A stretch of 64,000 bases of DNA from Thalassospira lucentensis (GTDB lineage Bacteria > Pseudomonadota > Alphaproteobacteria > Rhodospirillales > Thalassospiraceae), in contig NZ_JAATOV010000002.1 in NCBI RefSeq assembly GCF_011806425.1, positions 868,001 through 932,000 of the forward strand, read 5' to 3'. Below, one piece after another: positions 18,439-27,919 of the stretch; the stretch's first letter is position 1, and each line of letters begins with the position of its first letter. Both the position numbers and the translations under genes were made by a program. The notes beneath the pieces are model-generated. The model was not told the origin of the DNA. It made no database searches and saw only the letters and a list, made by a program, of their open reading frames with translations.

Positions 18439-19218
18439 ATGCTGACTTCTATTTCTGGCAAAAACTGCATCGTTACCGGCGGATCAAAGGGGATCGGCAA
18501 GGGCATTTCCAAGGTTTTTGCTGCACAGGGCGCAAAGGTGATGGTTGCCGCCCGATCCGAAAAAGAAGCCATGGCCACGGTCGAGGAAATCCGGCGTGAC
18601 GGTGGCACAGCCGATATGGTTTTGTGTGATGTGTCTGACTGGGATCAGGTGCAACACATGACCGAATACACCGCCAAAACATTTGGTGGCATCGATATCC
18701 TGTGCGCCAATGCGGGGATCTTCCCACAGGTCAAAATGGTCGATATGTCGGCCGATGACTGGGACAATGTGATAGATATCAACCTTAAAAGCAGCTTTTT
18801 GTGCGTAAAGGCCTGCATCCCGCATTTCGAAAAGTCATCATCCGGGCGGGTTGTTATTACCTCATCCATCACAGGCCCCGTCACCGGGTTCCCGGGCTGG
18901 GCACATTATGGTGCGTCCAAGGCGGGGCAACTTGGTTTTATCCGCACTGCCGCGATGGAATTGGCGCGCTATAACACGACGATTAATGCGGTGATGCCGG
19001 GCAATATCATGACCGAAGGATTGGCTGATTTGGGCCAGGATTATCTGGACGCCATGGCAAGCTCAATTCCGCTGAAACGCTTGGGCAGTGCTGATGACAT
19101 TGCTAATGCCGCACTTTTCTTTGCCTCAGACGAGGCCGCCTATATCACGGGGCAATCAATTGTGGTGGATGGCGGTCAAATTCTGCCCGAATCACTTGAT
19201 GCGATTGCCGAGATTTAA
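18439..19218 (+). CDS. Short-chain dehydrogenase/reductase
   Basis: The 259-residue protein is a classical SDR: the NAD(P)-binding TGGSKGIGKGI near residue 13, NAG at about 92, catalytic Ser in VVITSSITG and the YxxxK motif in HYGASKAG. An aspartate-like acidic end of strand 2 is not evident (VMVAARSEKEA has R), which favours NADP. It oxidises or reduces an alcohol or keto group; substrate unknown. Transcribed away from the kinase gene across 278 bases that hold the inverted repeat, so it probably belongs to the same catabolic regulon. ATG at 18439 has AAAGGA upstream; upstream in-frame codons are ignored. Confidence 0.85.
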   Translation: MLTSISGKNCIVTGGSKGIGKGISKVFAAQGAKVMVAARSEKEAMATVEEIRRDGGTADMVLCDVSDWDQVQHMTEYTAKTFGGIDILCANAGIFPQVKMVDMSADDWDNVIDINLKSSFLCVKACIPHFEKSSSGRVVITSSITGPVTGFPGWAHYGASKAGQLGFIRTAAMELARYNTTINAVMPGNIMTEGLADLGQDYLDAMASSIPLKRLGSADDIANAALFFASDEAAYITGQSIVVDGGQILPESLDAIAEI

Positions 19219-19246
19219 AGCAGCCGAATGTCGCCACAGACATCAG

Positions 19247-19299
19247 AAAATCGCGCCAACGCCTTTGGGGCTAAGCCCGGGCGGCGTTGGCGCGATTTT
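19247..19299. terminator. Strong bidirectional terminator
   Basis: A perfect 16-bp inverted repeat (AAAATCGCGCCAACGC and its complement) with a 21-base loop sits between the convergent SDR and DHFR-like genes, with TTTTG after it on the plus strand and AAAA on the other side. Confidence 0.8.
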
Positions 19300-19301
19300 G
19301 T

Positions 19302-19838
19302 CTATCCAGCCAATCCGTATTGGGATCTAACAACCCCGGAATTGTAATGCTCGGTCGCAAGCAATTTCGGCTTTAACCCACCAGAATCCTGGCCAAACAG
19401 GGAAATTCCATCACCCAGCACTTCTGGCACCGTAAAGATATCAAGCTGATCAGCAAATCCGCCCAACAGGAACTGTGTGACAACACTGCCCCCACCAACG
19501 ATCCAGATGTCACCATCATCCGACCGGTTATTGCGAAGTTGGTTAACAAGCTCGACGATGCTGCCGCCATACGCCTCTGTATTGGCTGGGCGATCCTGCG
19601 GAAGTTCGCGTGATGTCAGAACGATGGTGCGACGGGCTTCATAGGGCCAATCGCCAAATTGCATGACCTGATCAAAAGTCTTTCGGCCAATGATCAAAGT
19701 CCCGACGGTGTCTAGAAAGCCTTCAAAACCGAACTCTGCCGGATCGTAATGATCCAACCAGTCGACCGCACCATTGGCGCGCGCGATAAAGCCATCCAGA
19801 CTGACCGCGATATAAATGCGGAACAGCTTTTTGCTCAT
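19302..19838 (-). CDS. Dihydrofolate reductase-like (RibD C-terminal) protein
   Basis: The 178-residue protein belongs to the dihydrofolate reductase/RibD C-terminal superfamily. IYIAVSLDGFIARANGAVDW at the N-terminus, GTLIIGRKTFDQV, and DIWIVGGGSVVTQFLLGG for NADPH binding are family features. Such YwjB/YyaP-like proteins are common accessory reductases without a known substrate; a true folate reductase is not implied. The ATG at 19838 begins MSKKLFRIYIAVSLDG; the upstream extension to 19907 is rejected because the family starts at the first beta strand. Confidence 0.8.
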   Translation of the reverse strand: MSKKLFRIYIAVSLDGFIARANGAVDWLDHYDPAEFGFEGFLDTVGTLIIGRKTFDQVMQFGDWPYEARRTIVLTSRELPQDRPANTEAYGGSIVELVNQLRNNRSDDGDIWIVGGGSVVTQFLLGGFADQLDIFTVPEVLGDGISLFGQDSGGLKPKLLATEHYNSGVVRSQYGLAG

Positions 19839-20000
19839 GTGTCTATGTCCAACCTTTAACGGGGTCTTTGCCCCTTTTTTGCTCAACCAAGCATAGCAGA
19901 TTGGCAACCAACGATGGCAAGAAAGAGGTCGAACACGTCAAAAGGCAGAAAATTTTCGCCCGAAGGCATTGATTTAACGACCTATTCTTACGATTAGCTT

Positions 20001-21443
20001 TTAGCACTCCACCACGTTCACATTGACAGCAAGGCCGCCCTGGCTGGTTTCTTTGTACTTACTTTGCATGTCGAGTCCCGTCTGGCGCATGGTTTCGATC
20101 ACCTTGTCCAGTGACACGGTATGCTGCCCATCGCCGCGCAAAGCCAACCGGGCGGCATTGATCGCCTTAACAGCGCCCATCGTGTTGCGTTCGATACAGG
20201 GAACCTGCACAAGACCACCAATCGGATCACAAGTCAGGCCCAGATTATGCTCCATGCCAATCTCGGCGGCATTTTCGACCTGTTCTGGCGTGCCGCCCAT
20301 AACAGCGCATAACGCGCCTGCCGCCATCGAACAAGCAACGCCAACTTCACCCTGACAACCAACCTCAGCCGCCGAAATTGAGGCACGTTTTTTATAGATC
20401 GACCCGATCGCCGCCGCCGTCAGAAGAAACTCGCGAATTTTGACCTGGCTGACATTGGCGACAAACCGCTCGTAATAGCGCAGCACCGCCGGGATTACCC
20501 CCGCAGCCCCATTGGTTGGCGCGGTCACGACGCGGCCACCCGCTGCATTTTCTTCGTTCACGGCAAGCGCATAAAGATTGACCCAGTCAATCACCGTCAG
20601 CGGATCACGCAGGCCAGCCTCTGGTTTGTCGGTTAGTTCGTGATACAGGTGATTTGCCCGGCGTTTGACATTGAGCCCCCCGGGCAAAATACCATCAGCT
20701 TTGCAGCCACGATCAATGCACGACATCATCGCACCATGCACCCGGTCCAGAAACTCAATGGTTTCTTCTTCGACCCGCCAGCTTTTCTCGTTGGCCATCA
20801 TGATATCGGAAATCGACTGGCCTTCGCGTTTGCAGATTTCCATCAGTTCATCTGCCGATGAAAACGGGAATGGCAGGATGATGTTATCGCCGGAATATTC
20901 CGCCCCGCGATCATCGCCCGACACGATAAAGCCACCGCCAACCGAAAAATATTCCTGTGCGTGGATTTTCACGCCATCGGGATCAAAGGCCGTAATCCGC
21001 ATGCCATTGGGATGCTGCGGCAGGGTTTCGGTGAAATGAAACACCAGATTGGTGTCACGATTAAACGAAACCATATGCTGCCCATATAGCGAAAGCTGCA
21101 TACTGGCATCAATCGCGGCAATGGTTGGGGGGATTTGGTCGGGATCAATGCTGCGCGGGCGTTGCCCGCAAAGGCCCATGATCACGGCGGTATCGGTGGC
21201 ATGCCCCTTCCCCGTCAGTGCGAGCGACCCATAAAGGTCAACCACAACACTGCCAGTTTTGGTCAAAAGGTTACGCGCTTCAAGCTCCAGACAAAAACGA
21301 TATCCGGCCCGCATGGGACCGACGGTGTGGGAACTCGATGGGCCAATGCCGATGGTATAAAGATCAACAACGGACAGGTTTACGTCTTGTGCAGATTGGT
21401 CGTGCGATTCCAAAGACGGATCGGTACCAGCAGCATCGGTCAT
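20001..21443 (-). CDS. sdaA: L-serine ammonia-lyase
   Basis: A single-chain L-serine dehydratase (480 residues) that converts serine to pyruvate and ammonia with a [4Fe-4S] cluster. The N-terminal [20 protein letters not shown] is the family signature. Cluster cysteines are expected around [26 protein letters not shown] and [17 protein letters not shown]. The ATG at 21443 has AGGAGG eight bases upstream and is preferred to the one at 21458. A tandem glycine riboswitch precedes the gene, tying serine breakdown to glycine excess through serine hydroxymethyltransferase. Confidence 0.94.
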   Translation of the reverse strand: MTDAAGTDPSLESHDQSAQDVNLSVVDLYTIGIGPSSSHTVGPMRAGYRFCLELEARNLLTKTGSVVVDLYGSLALTGKGHATDTAVIMGLCGQRPRSIDPDQIPPTIAAIDASMQLSLYGQHMVSFNRDTNLVFHFTETLPQHPNGMRITAFDPDGVKIHAQEYFSVGGGFIVSGDDRGAEYSGDNIILPFPFSSADELMEICKREGQSISDIMMANEKSWRVEEETIEFLDRVHGAMMSCIDRGCKADGILPGGLNVKRRANHLYHELTDKPEAGLRDPLTVIDWVNLYALAVNEENAAGGRVVTAPTNGAAGVIPAVLRYYERFVANVSQVKIREFLLTAAAIGSIYKKRASISAAEVGCQGEVGVACSMAAGALCAVMGGTPEQVENAAEIGMEHNLGLTCDPIGGLVQVPCIERNTMGAVKAINAARLALRGDGQHTVSLDKVIETMRQTGLDMQSKYKETSQGGLAVNVNVVEC

Positions 21444-21466
21444 CAGGGCCTCCTTCACGGCTCTTG

Positions 21467-21489
21467 AACGCGCGAAAAGTCGCGCCGTT
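21467..21489 (-). promoter_or_regulatory. Possible expression-platform helix of the glycine riboswitch
   Basis: AACGCGCGA can pair with TCGCGCCGTT (one bulge) just after the second aptamer and about 25 bases before the sdaA ribosome site. It is a candidate for the switching helix; this is inferred from position only. Confidence 0.35.
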
Positions 21490-21510
21490 TACGAACCGGT
21501 GTCTTGCCCC

Positions 21511-21732
21511 CTCTGTCCCTTGACCTGAGATTGTGCCCCTGCTGACCAACAGTTTGCCTGCCAACAAGATTTCATCCTTCGGTGGAATCGGAATGCCGCC
21601 CCAAATAACGGTGCGACTTTCTTTTTCTCTCTCCAGAGCCTCAATCCGCGACGGTCCATCTGCCTGAGAGTTTTCTGGGGCGATTGCTCCTTCGGCGCCA
21701 GCCACGTGAATGGCCGGTCTCTCCCGTCACGG
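21511..21732 (-). ncRNA. Tandem glycine riboswitch upstream of sdaA
   Basis: Read on the minus strand, two aptamers follow each other. The first (about 21730-21650) has GGGAGAGACCGGCC, then GCGCCGAAGGAGCAA, then AACTCTCAGGCA. The second (about 21640-21513) has CTCTGGAGAGAG, then CCACCGAAGGATGAAA, then AATCTCAGGTCAAGGGACAG. The paired CCGAAGG cores and the CTCAGG(CA/TCA) ends, with a linker of about ten bases, are diagnostic of the tandem gcvT-type element. It should activate sdaA when glycine is high. Confidence 0.93.
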
Positions 21733-22028
21733 TACGAAATGCCATAAATGGCATCTCTGAGGATCACCGTTATACCCAAGAGTATCTGCGCGCTGCACGC
21801 CTGTCAAAAGGCAGCTTTGCGCTTGCAAAAATTTACCCTCTCGGGTGGCTGTTATCCTTAGGTATTCGTGCTAAATTACCGTCATCGAACATTTTCCTGA
21901 TGTGATAGATGGCTGTCCCACCCAGCGCGCACAACAGGACGGATGGCGAAAATTCCTGTAACGCACCATATTTACGGGAAATTTAGCCTTTATCTTTATC
22001 AGTATTCTTATCTGTGGGGTTTTTAAAC

Positions 22029-23618
22029 GTGACTGACTTGAATTCCGAAAAGCGTCCGCGTCCTGTGGTGCTGTGCATTCTGGACGGCTGGGGATATCGT
22101 GAAGAAACCAAGAACAACGCTGTTGCCTTGGCCAACACGCCTGTCTGGGATGAACTTTATGCCACCTATCCGACCGGGTTTTTAAAGGCCTGCGGTCTGG
22201 ATGTCGGCCTGCCCGAAGGGCAGATGGGCAATTCGGAAGTCGGTCACATGAATTTGGGTGCCGGTCGCGTCGTCATGCAGGAACTGCCGAAAATTGACGA
22301 AGCCGTCAAAACCGGTTCCATTGCCGATACCGACACCGTCAAAAAACTAATCGCCAAACTGACCGACAGCAAAGGCGTCTGCCACATCGCAGGCCTTCTG
22401 TCAGAAGGTGGCGTGCATTCCCATCAGGCCCACATGGCGGCCTTGGCCAAGATCATCGCCAAGGCCGGCGTTCCGGTAAAAGTCCATGCCTATCTTGATG
22501 GGCGTGACACCGCCCCCAAAAGTGCCGCCAAATTCCTTGCGAAATTCCGTGACCTGATTGGCGATGCGAATGTCGAAATCGCGACGGTTACGGGTCGTTA
22601 TTATGCAATGGACCGTGACAATCGCTGGGAACGCGTCAGCCAAGCTTACTTCACCATGGTTCAGGGCAAAAATTACGCCGATGGCCGCACCGCAAACAGC
22701 GCCGAAGACGCCATCAAGGCCGCCTATGACGCCGATCTGACCGACGAATTTGTTTTGCCAACCGTGATTGGCGACTTTGACGGGATCAAGGCCGGCGATG
22801 GTTTGCTCATGACCAATTTCCGCGCAGACCGTGCGCGTGAAATTTTGGCCGCACTTTGCGCCCCGGAATTTGACGGTTTTGATCGGGGCACCCCGGTGAA
22901 GTTCGCCATCGCAGCAGGCATGGTCGAATATTCGTCCGAGCACGCAAAATACATGGATGCCATCTACCCGCCGCAGGTTTTGCCAAACATCTTTGGCGAA
23001 GTGGTTTCCAAGGCTGGCCTTAAACAGCTGCGCATTGCCGAAACCGAAAAATACCCACACGTATCGTTCTTCTTTAACGGTGGCGAAGAACAGGTCTTCG
23101 AAGGCGAAGACCGCATTCTTGTCGCATCCCCAAAAGTCGCGACCTATGACCTGCAGCCGGAAATGTCGGCGCCCGAAGTAACCGAAAAACTGGTTGCCGC
23201 GATCAAAGACGAAACCTATGACGCGATCATCCTGAACTTTGCCAACCCGGATATGGTTGGACATAGCGGCATCTTAAAAGCTGCCATGCAAGCCGCCGAA
23301 GCCGTCGACACCTGCCTTGGGAAGGTTATTGACGCGATCAAATCGGTTGGCGGCGTTGCATTCGTGACTGCCGATCACGGCAATTGCGAAGTCATGGTCG
23401 ATCCTGAAACCGGTGAACCACACACCGCCCATACGCTTAATCTGGTGCCGACCATTCTTGTGAACGGTCCAGAAGGTGTCACCCTTGAAAATGGGCGTCT
23501 TGCCGATGTCGCACCGACATTGTTGAAACTGCTGGGCGTTGACCAACCAAAAGAAATGACCGGCAAACCTTTGCTTAAAGGTTTGAAAGGAAATGATGCG
23601 CGTCTTGCAAGCTCGTAA
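22029..23618 (+). CDS. gpmI: 2,3-bisphosphoglycerate-independent phosphoglycerate mutase
   Basis: GpmI interconverts 3- and 2-phosphoglycerate with two manganese ions. The 529-residue product shows VVLCILDGWGYREE with the first metal aspartate, GQMGNSEVGHMNLGAGR with the catalytic serine, YPHVSFFFNGG and the metal-binding TADHGNCEVM. Two GTG starts are possible (22014, 22029); GGGG about nine bases before the second favours it. It begins a run with envC, ctpA, a deacetylase-like gene and rppH. Its last 26 bases overlap the next gene. Confidence 0.94.
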   Translation: MTDLNSEKRPRPVVLCILDGWGYREETKNNAVALANTPVWDELYATYPTGFLKACGLDVGLPEGQMGNSEVGHMNLGAGRVVMQELPKIDEAVKTGSIADTDTVKKLIAKLTDSKGVCHIAGLLSEGGVHSHQAHMAALAKIIAKAGVPVKVHAYLDGRDTAPKSAAKFLAKFRDLIGDANVEIATVTGRYYAMDRDNRWERVSQAYFTMVQGKNYADGRTANSAEDAIKAAYDADLTDEFVLPTVIGDFDGIKAGDGLLMTNFRADRAREILAALCAPEFDGFDRGTPVKFAIAAGMVEYSSEHAKYMDAIYPPQVLPNIFGEVVSKAGLKQLRIAETEKYPHVSFFFNGGEEQVFEGEDRILVASPKVATYDLQPEMSAPEVTEKLVAAIKDETYDAIILNFANPDMVGHSGILKAAMQAAEAVDTCLGKVIDAIKSVGGVAFVTADHGNCEVMVDPETGEPHTAHTLNLVPTILVNGPEGVTLENGRLADVAPTLLKLLGVDQPKEMTGKPLLKGLKGNDARLASS

Positions 23619-24948
23619 ATCGGCTTTAAAGAACACCCTGCCTGCACTGACTGCCCTCGCGGTTCTGCTTGCAGGCGGGGTTGCGCCTTCTTTTGCCCAA
23701 TCACTGCAAAAGGTTGATCGCAAACTGGATCAGCTTGAAGACCAGCTTTCCGAGCAACAAAAGCAGGAAGAATTCCTGTCGCGCAAATCGCGTGAACTTT
23801 GGACCGAAGAACAAGCCCTGCAATCAGAGGCGATTTCAGTCGCCCGACGTACCCAGCGTCTTGAAACCACCCTGACAGAGCTCGAAGATCAGCTTGCGGA
23901 ACTTGAAAAGCGCGAAAAACGCGCCAATACCAGCCTTGAAGACAAGGCAGGTCAGTATGCGCGCATTCTGATGGCGTTACAGCGGCTGTCGACCACCCCG
24001 CCAGAAGCCGTCATTGCCCTGCCGACCTCGCCGCAAGATACGCTGCGATCTGCGGTGCTGTTAAAGGCGGCTTTGCCCGGCGTTGAACAACATGCGCGCG
24101 ATCTTCGCAAAGAATTGCAAGACATCGCGACATTGCGCACCGATATCCGCGACCGTCGTGCGGAAATGGCCACCGCAACCGCATCCCTGCAAGAAGAACG
24201 CAATTCCCTTGCGGCATTGCTTGACGAAAAACGACGCCTGCGCTCCGAAACCGAGGCAGAAGCCCGCGAAGCGGCCAAAGCCGTCAATGAACTTGCCGAC
24301 AAGGCAAAGTCGCTGGGCGATCTGTTGGCAACCCTTCGCAACCGTGCAGAAGGCCTGCCAAAACCGCGTATGCGTCCAGAAAAACAACCTGAACCACAAT
24401 TGGCCAAGCGCACCGAACCCGATAGTGATACGCTGGGGTCTTCGACGATCGCCAAAAGCGAACCGCCAAAACCGCCGGCCGAAAAAAGCCGTATTGAACC
24501 AAGTGACGAAGAAAAATTTGCGGTAGGCAGTTCGATTACGTCGGCACACGGTCATTTGCGCATGCCAGTCAGTGGCAAGGTCGTCACACTATTTGGTGAA
24601 AAATCACGTGGCCCAGATGGTTTGACCGTCGCCCGGTCAAAGGGTATTGAGATCACCACACGCGAAAATGCGCAGGTTGTTTCGCCGTTTGACGGTAAAG
24701 TGGTCTTTGCTGGTCCATTTCGTGGGTACGGCGAACTATTGATTATCGAACACGGCGAAGGATACCATAGCTTGATAGCTGGTTTTGATCGGCTCAACAG
24801 TGTGGTAGGACAATATGTGTTGGCTGGTGAACCTGTTGGTATTATGGGTCAAACGGCGCCAAAACTATATCTGGAGATGCGTCAGGACGGAGAAGCGATT
24901 AACCCGCTTCCGTGGCTGGCCTCTAAAAACGGCAAGGTAAGTGGATGA
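23593..24948 (+). CDS. EnvC-like murein hydrolase activator
   Basis: The 451-residue exported protein has a signal peptide (cut near PSFAQ, about residue 36), a long coiled coil (about 38-265), a Pro/Lys-rich linker and a C-terminal LytM/M23 domain (about 325-440). The LytM site is degenerate: the usual metal-binding GxDxxxP is KGIEITTRENA and the HxH of active peptidases is YHSLIAG. As in E. coli EnvC it should therefore activate an amidase during septum splitting rather than cut peptidoglycan. AAAGGA precedes the paired ATGs (23593, 23596). It overlaps gpmI and, by four bases, ctpA. Confidence 0.85.
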   Translation: MMRVLQARKSALKNTLPALTALAVLLAGGVAPSFAQSLQKVDRKLDQLEDQLSEQQKQEEFLSRKSRELWTEEQALQSEAISVARRTQRLETTLTELEDQLAELEKREKRANTSLEDKAGQYARILMALQRLSTTPPEAVIALPTSPQDTLRSAVLLKAALPGVEQHARDLRKELQDIATLRTDIRDRRAEMATATASLQEERNSLAALLDEKRRLRSETEAEAREAAKAVNELADKAKSLGDLLATLRNRAEGLPKPRMRPEKQPEPQLAKRTEPDSDTLGSSTIAKSEPPKPPAEKSRIEPSDEEKFAVGSSITSAHGHLRMPVSGKVVTLFGEKSRGPDGLTVARSKGIEITTRENAQVVSPFDGKVVFAGPFRGYGELLIIEHGEGYHSLIAGFDRLNSVVGQYVLAGEPVGIMGQTAPKLYLEMRQDGEAINPLPWLASKNGKVSG

Positions 24949-26246
24949 AAAGCTCTCGATTGGCAGTACTCGCTCTCGCGACCGGCATGACTTTCGGCCT
25001 TGCGTCGCCAAGTTTGGCGCAATCTTCAAGTTCCTCGGCAGAGACCTATCGCCTGCTCAACCTGTTTGGTGATGTATTTGAACAGGTAAAGTCAAAGTAT
25101 GTCGAAAAAGTAGATGACAAGGAACTGATCGAAGCAGCCATCAACGGCATGCTGACGTCACTTGATCCGCATTCCTCTTATCTGAACATGGATAATTTCG
25201 AGGAAATGCAGGTCGATACCCGCGGTGAATTTGGCGGGCTTGGCATCGAAGTCACGATGGAAGAAGGCTTTGTCAAAGTCATCTCGCCAATCTATGACAC
25301 GCCGGCTGAAAAAGCCGGGCTGCAGCCGGGCGACTTCATCACACATATTGATGGCACCGCCATTCGCGGCAAGACGCTGAACGATGCAGTCGACATGATG
25401 CGCGGCAAGGTAAATACCGACATCGTTTTGACCATCGTGCGCAAGGGCGAACAAGCACCGTTTGATGTCACCCTGACCCGTGCCGTGATCAAAGTTCAAT
25501 CCGTGCGCGCCGAAGCGAAAGAAGACGTCGGCTATATCCGGATTACCAAATTCAACGAACAGACCTTTAGCGGCCTGCAGCGCGCAATCAATGACATGCG
25601 CGATGAAATCGGCCCGGAAATGAAGGGTCTGGTCCTTGACCTGCGTAACAATCCTGGCGGATTGCTGGATCAGGCGATTTCGGTTTCGGACGCATTCCTT
25701 GATAAGGGTGAAATTGTTTCGACCCGTCCGCGCGATACGGAAAATACTGATCGTTATAACGCCCGCGAAGGTGATCTGGCCGAAGGAATGCCAATCGTTG
25801 TTCTGATCAATGATGGTTCTGCTTCGGCGTCGGAAATTGTCGCCGGTGCCCTTCAGGATCATCGTCGTGCCGTGATCATGGGGACGCGCAGCTTTGGCAA
25901 GGGATCGGTTCAGACCATTCTGCCAATGCCGGGTAATGTGGCCCTGCGCCTGACCACCGCGCGTTATTACACCCCATCTGGAAAATCCATTCAGGAAGTC
26001 GGCATCGTGCCGGACATCATCGTACCGCAGGCCCGCCTTGAAAGCCTTGAAAGTGATGTTCGTCGGTCAGAAGCATCTTTGAGTGGCGCATTGCGCAACG
26101 AAGACGCCAACACGTCAAACGCCGAAGAAGATGCGAACACCCGACGTGATGATGCCGAACAGCTTGCGATTGATGATTATCAGCTGTCGCGTGCGCTTGA
26201 CATGATCAGAGGCATTTCGCTTTTCGGTCCGCGCCCGCAAGGTTAA
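24945..26246 (+). CDS. ctpA: Carboxyl-terminal processing protease (S41)
   Basis: The 433-residue periplasmic protease has a signal peptide (1-25, ending SPSLAQ), a PDZ domain (about 90-170) and the S41 catalytic domain with GSASASEIVAG (291-301) holding the nucleophilic serine and K319 in RSFGKGSVQT as general base. C-terminal 60 residues are acidic and low in complexity. CtpA-type enzymes trim exported proteins and peptidoglycan hydrolases, which fits the EnvC-like partner upstream. ATGA overlap with the upstream gene indicates coupling. Confidence 0.93.
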   Translation: MKSSRLAVLALATGMTFGLASPSLAQSSSSSAETYRLLNLFGDVFEQVKSKYVEKVDDKELIEAAINGMLTSLDPHSSYLNMDNFEEMQVDTRGEFGGLGIEVTMEEGFVKVISPIYDTPAEKAGLQPGDFITHIDGTAIRGKTLNDAVDMMRGKVNTDIVLTIVRKGEQAPFDVTLTRAVIKVQSVRAEAKEDVGYIRITKFNEQTFSGLQRAINDMRDEIGPEMKGLVLDLRNNPGGLLDQAISVSDAFLDKGEIVSTRPRDTENTDRYNAREGDLAEGMPIVVLINDGSASASEIVAGALQDHRRAVIMGTRSFGKGSVQTILPMPGNVALRLTTARYYTPSGKSIQEVGIVPDIIVPQARLESLESDVRRSEASLSGALRNEDANTSNAEEDANTRRDDAEQLAIDDYQLSRALDMIRGISLFGPRPQG

Positions 26247-26280
26247 AGACCAGAATGCCATCGTGAGAGACTGACAAGTC

Positions 26281-27870
26281 GTGTTCAGGAAAATCCTAAA
26301 TTTCTTGCCCTTCGGTAAGAAAAAGAACGACAGTTTCGACGAGGACACGGCCGATGATATGGCCAATGACCTTGACGATGGGATGAACGACGCCATGTCG
26401 GATGCGGAAACCCCCGCATCCGACACCGTCGACGAAGACGACCTTCCGTTTCATGAACTGCCAATCGAAGTTCAGTTCAAAAAGATGCCAAAACGTCCGC
26501 TGTCGCGGCGAAGCTGGTTATCTAAATTCCTGATCATCACTCTTTTTGTTTTTCCGTTTATCCTTACAGGTATAGCGCTGATCCCTGTGCTTGATCCTGA
26601 AACGGGATGGCGGCTGTTTCACCTAAATGGGCCAAGGGTCGCTGTTGCCGTGCCCGGGTCCGAACGCGAACTGCAAGAAGAAATTGCGCGCGGCGTTCAG
26701 GATGTGCAGGACCGCGACCGCGCGGCACAGGCAGCAAACCAAGCCGACAAAGAAAAAAACGCGCAATCTTCGGATGATCCAACCGATCAGCTTGACGGTG
26801 TCTCAGACCTGATTGGCGACCCCGATCAAAATGGTGCGATAGAAGACAGCGGCGAACCAACCCCCGAAGAATTAGCCGCCCAGATCGAAGAAGAAGGGTC
26901 GGTTGACGATCCGATTGAACCCGATCCCCTGCGTCCTGCGCCGATACCGGGCCTTGACGAAGAAGGCAGCTTTGGCCGTATCCCGCGTATTGGCGATGAT
27001 GGCACCACACCGTTTGATGCTTATAAACGCCCGTTTGAAACCGTCGAAGACCAGCCCTATGTCGCGATTATTTTGACCGGTGTTGGATTAAATCAGGCGC
27101 GCACAGAAGCCGCGATTAATGATCTGCCGCTTAATATTTCGCTGGGTATCTCCCCCTATGCTCGCGACATCAGCACCGTTGCCCGCGAAGCACGCGAGAT
27201 GGGCCACGAAGTCTTTTTACAGTTGCCGATGGAGCCGAAAAACTTCCCGCTATCCGATCCAGGGCCACGTGCGCTTTTGACGTCCTTGTCAGAGGGTGAA
27301 AACCTTGTGCGACTGGAATGGCTGCTTGCGCGGTTCCCGGGATATGCCGGGCTTGTCAGCCATGAGGGCTCCAAATTTGGCAGTATGGACAGCGCCATCC
27401 GTCCGGTGATTGAATTTATTTCCCGTTCGGGCCTGATGTATGTCGAAGGATCGAACAGCGGTGTCGCAAGCTACGGCGCGCAATTGGCCGCCAATGCCGA
27501 ATCCCCCAATGCCGTTGGCAACGTCATCATCGATGAAGTGCCAAGCCGCCGACAGATTGACGCCCGACTGGCTGATCTTGTTAAGATCGCCAAAACCGAA
27601 GGTGCCGCCATCGGGTTCGCGCAATCCTATCCGGTGACGATCCAGCGCCTGAAAAACTGGGCCTTCCGCCTGCGCCGCCAAGGCGTTGTCTTGGCCCCGG
27701 TCAGTGCGCTTGCCAATATTCAGGTGACACCGCAATCCGCCGACGAAGCAGAAGCCGCACGCCTTAAGGCCCAGGAACTTGAAAACGCCAATCGCGTCAC
27801 GACAGAAGAAGACACGCCAGAAGAAACCGACAACACGCCATCAGAACCCACCGAAACCATTGAAAACTAG
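26281..27870 (+). CDS. Divergent polysaccharide deacetylase family protein
   Basis: The 529-residue protein begins at a GTG. Residues 1-80 are acidic and cytoplasmic, one membrane helix lies at about 84-105 (FLIITLFVFPFILTGIALI), an acidic Pro-rich linker follows to about 255, and the C-terminal domain (about 258-490) is of the divergent polysaccharide deacetylase (YibQ/DUF610) type: YVAIILTGVGLNQARTEAAI, GHEVFLQLPMEP and GLVSHEGSKFGS. It is normally found after envC and ctpA. Its chemistry is unproven. The very acidic linkers are notable but not unique. Confidence 0.85.
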   Translation: MFRKILNFLPFGKKKNDSFDEDTADDMANDLDDGMNDAMSDAETPASDTVDEDDLPFHELPIEVQFKKMPKRPLSRRSWLSKFLIITLFVFPFILTGIALIPVLDPETGWRLFHLNGPRVAVAVPGSERELQEEIARGVQDVQDRDRAAQAANQADKEKNAQSSDDPTDQLDGVSDLIGDPDQNGAIEDSGEPTPEELAAQIEEEGSVDDPIEPDPLRPAPIPGLDEEGSFGRIPRIGDDGTTPFDAYKRPFETVEDQPYVAIILTGVGLNQARTEAAINDLPLNISLGISPYARDISTVAREAREMGHEVFLQLPMEPKNFPLSDPGPRALLTSLSEGENLVRLEWLLARFPGYAGLVSHEGSKFGSMDSAIRPVIEFISRSGLMYVEGSNSGVASYGAQLAANAESPNAVGNVIIDEVPSRRQIDARLADLVKIAKTEGAAIGFAQSYPVTIQRLKNWAFRLRRQGVVLAPVSALANIQVTPQSADEAEAARLKAQELENANRVTTEEDTPEETDNTPSEPTETIEN

Positions 27871-27919
27871 CTGGGAAAAGTGCCAGTCTGATCTGGTACT
27901 TCCAAAGTCAGGAGCCATC

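Noticed and set aside
22401-23264. 287-codon open frame on the minus strand inside gpmI
   Set aside because: It lies wholly antisense to a clear gpmI and has the Phe/His/Gly-rich composition of a shadow frame; no ribosome site or known motif.
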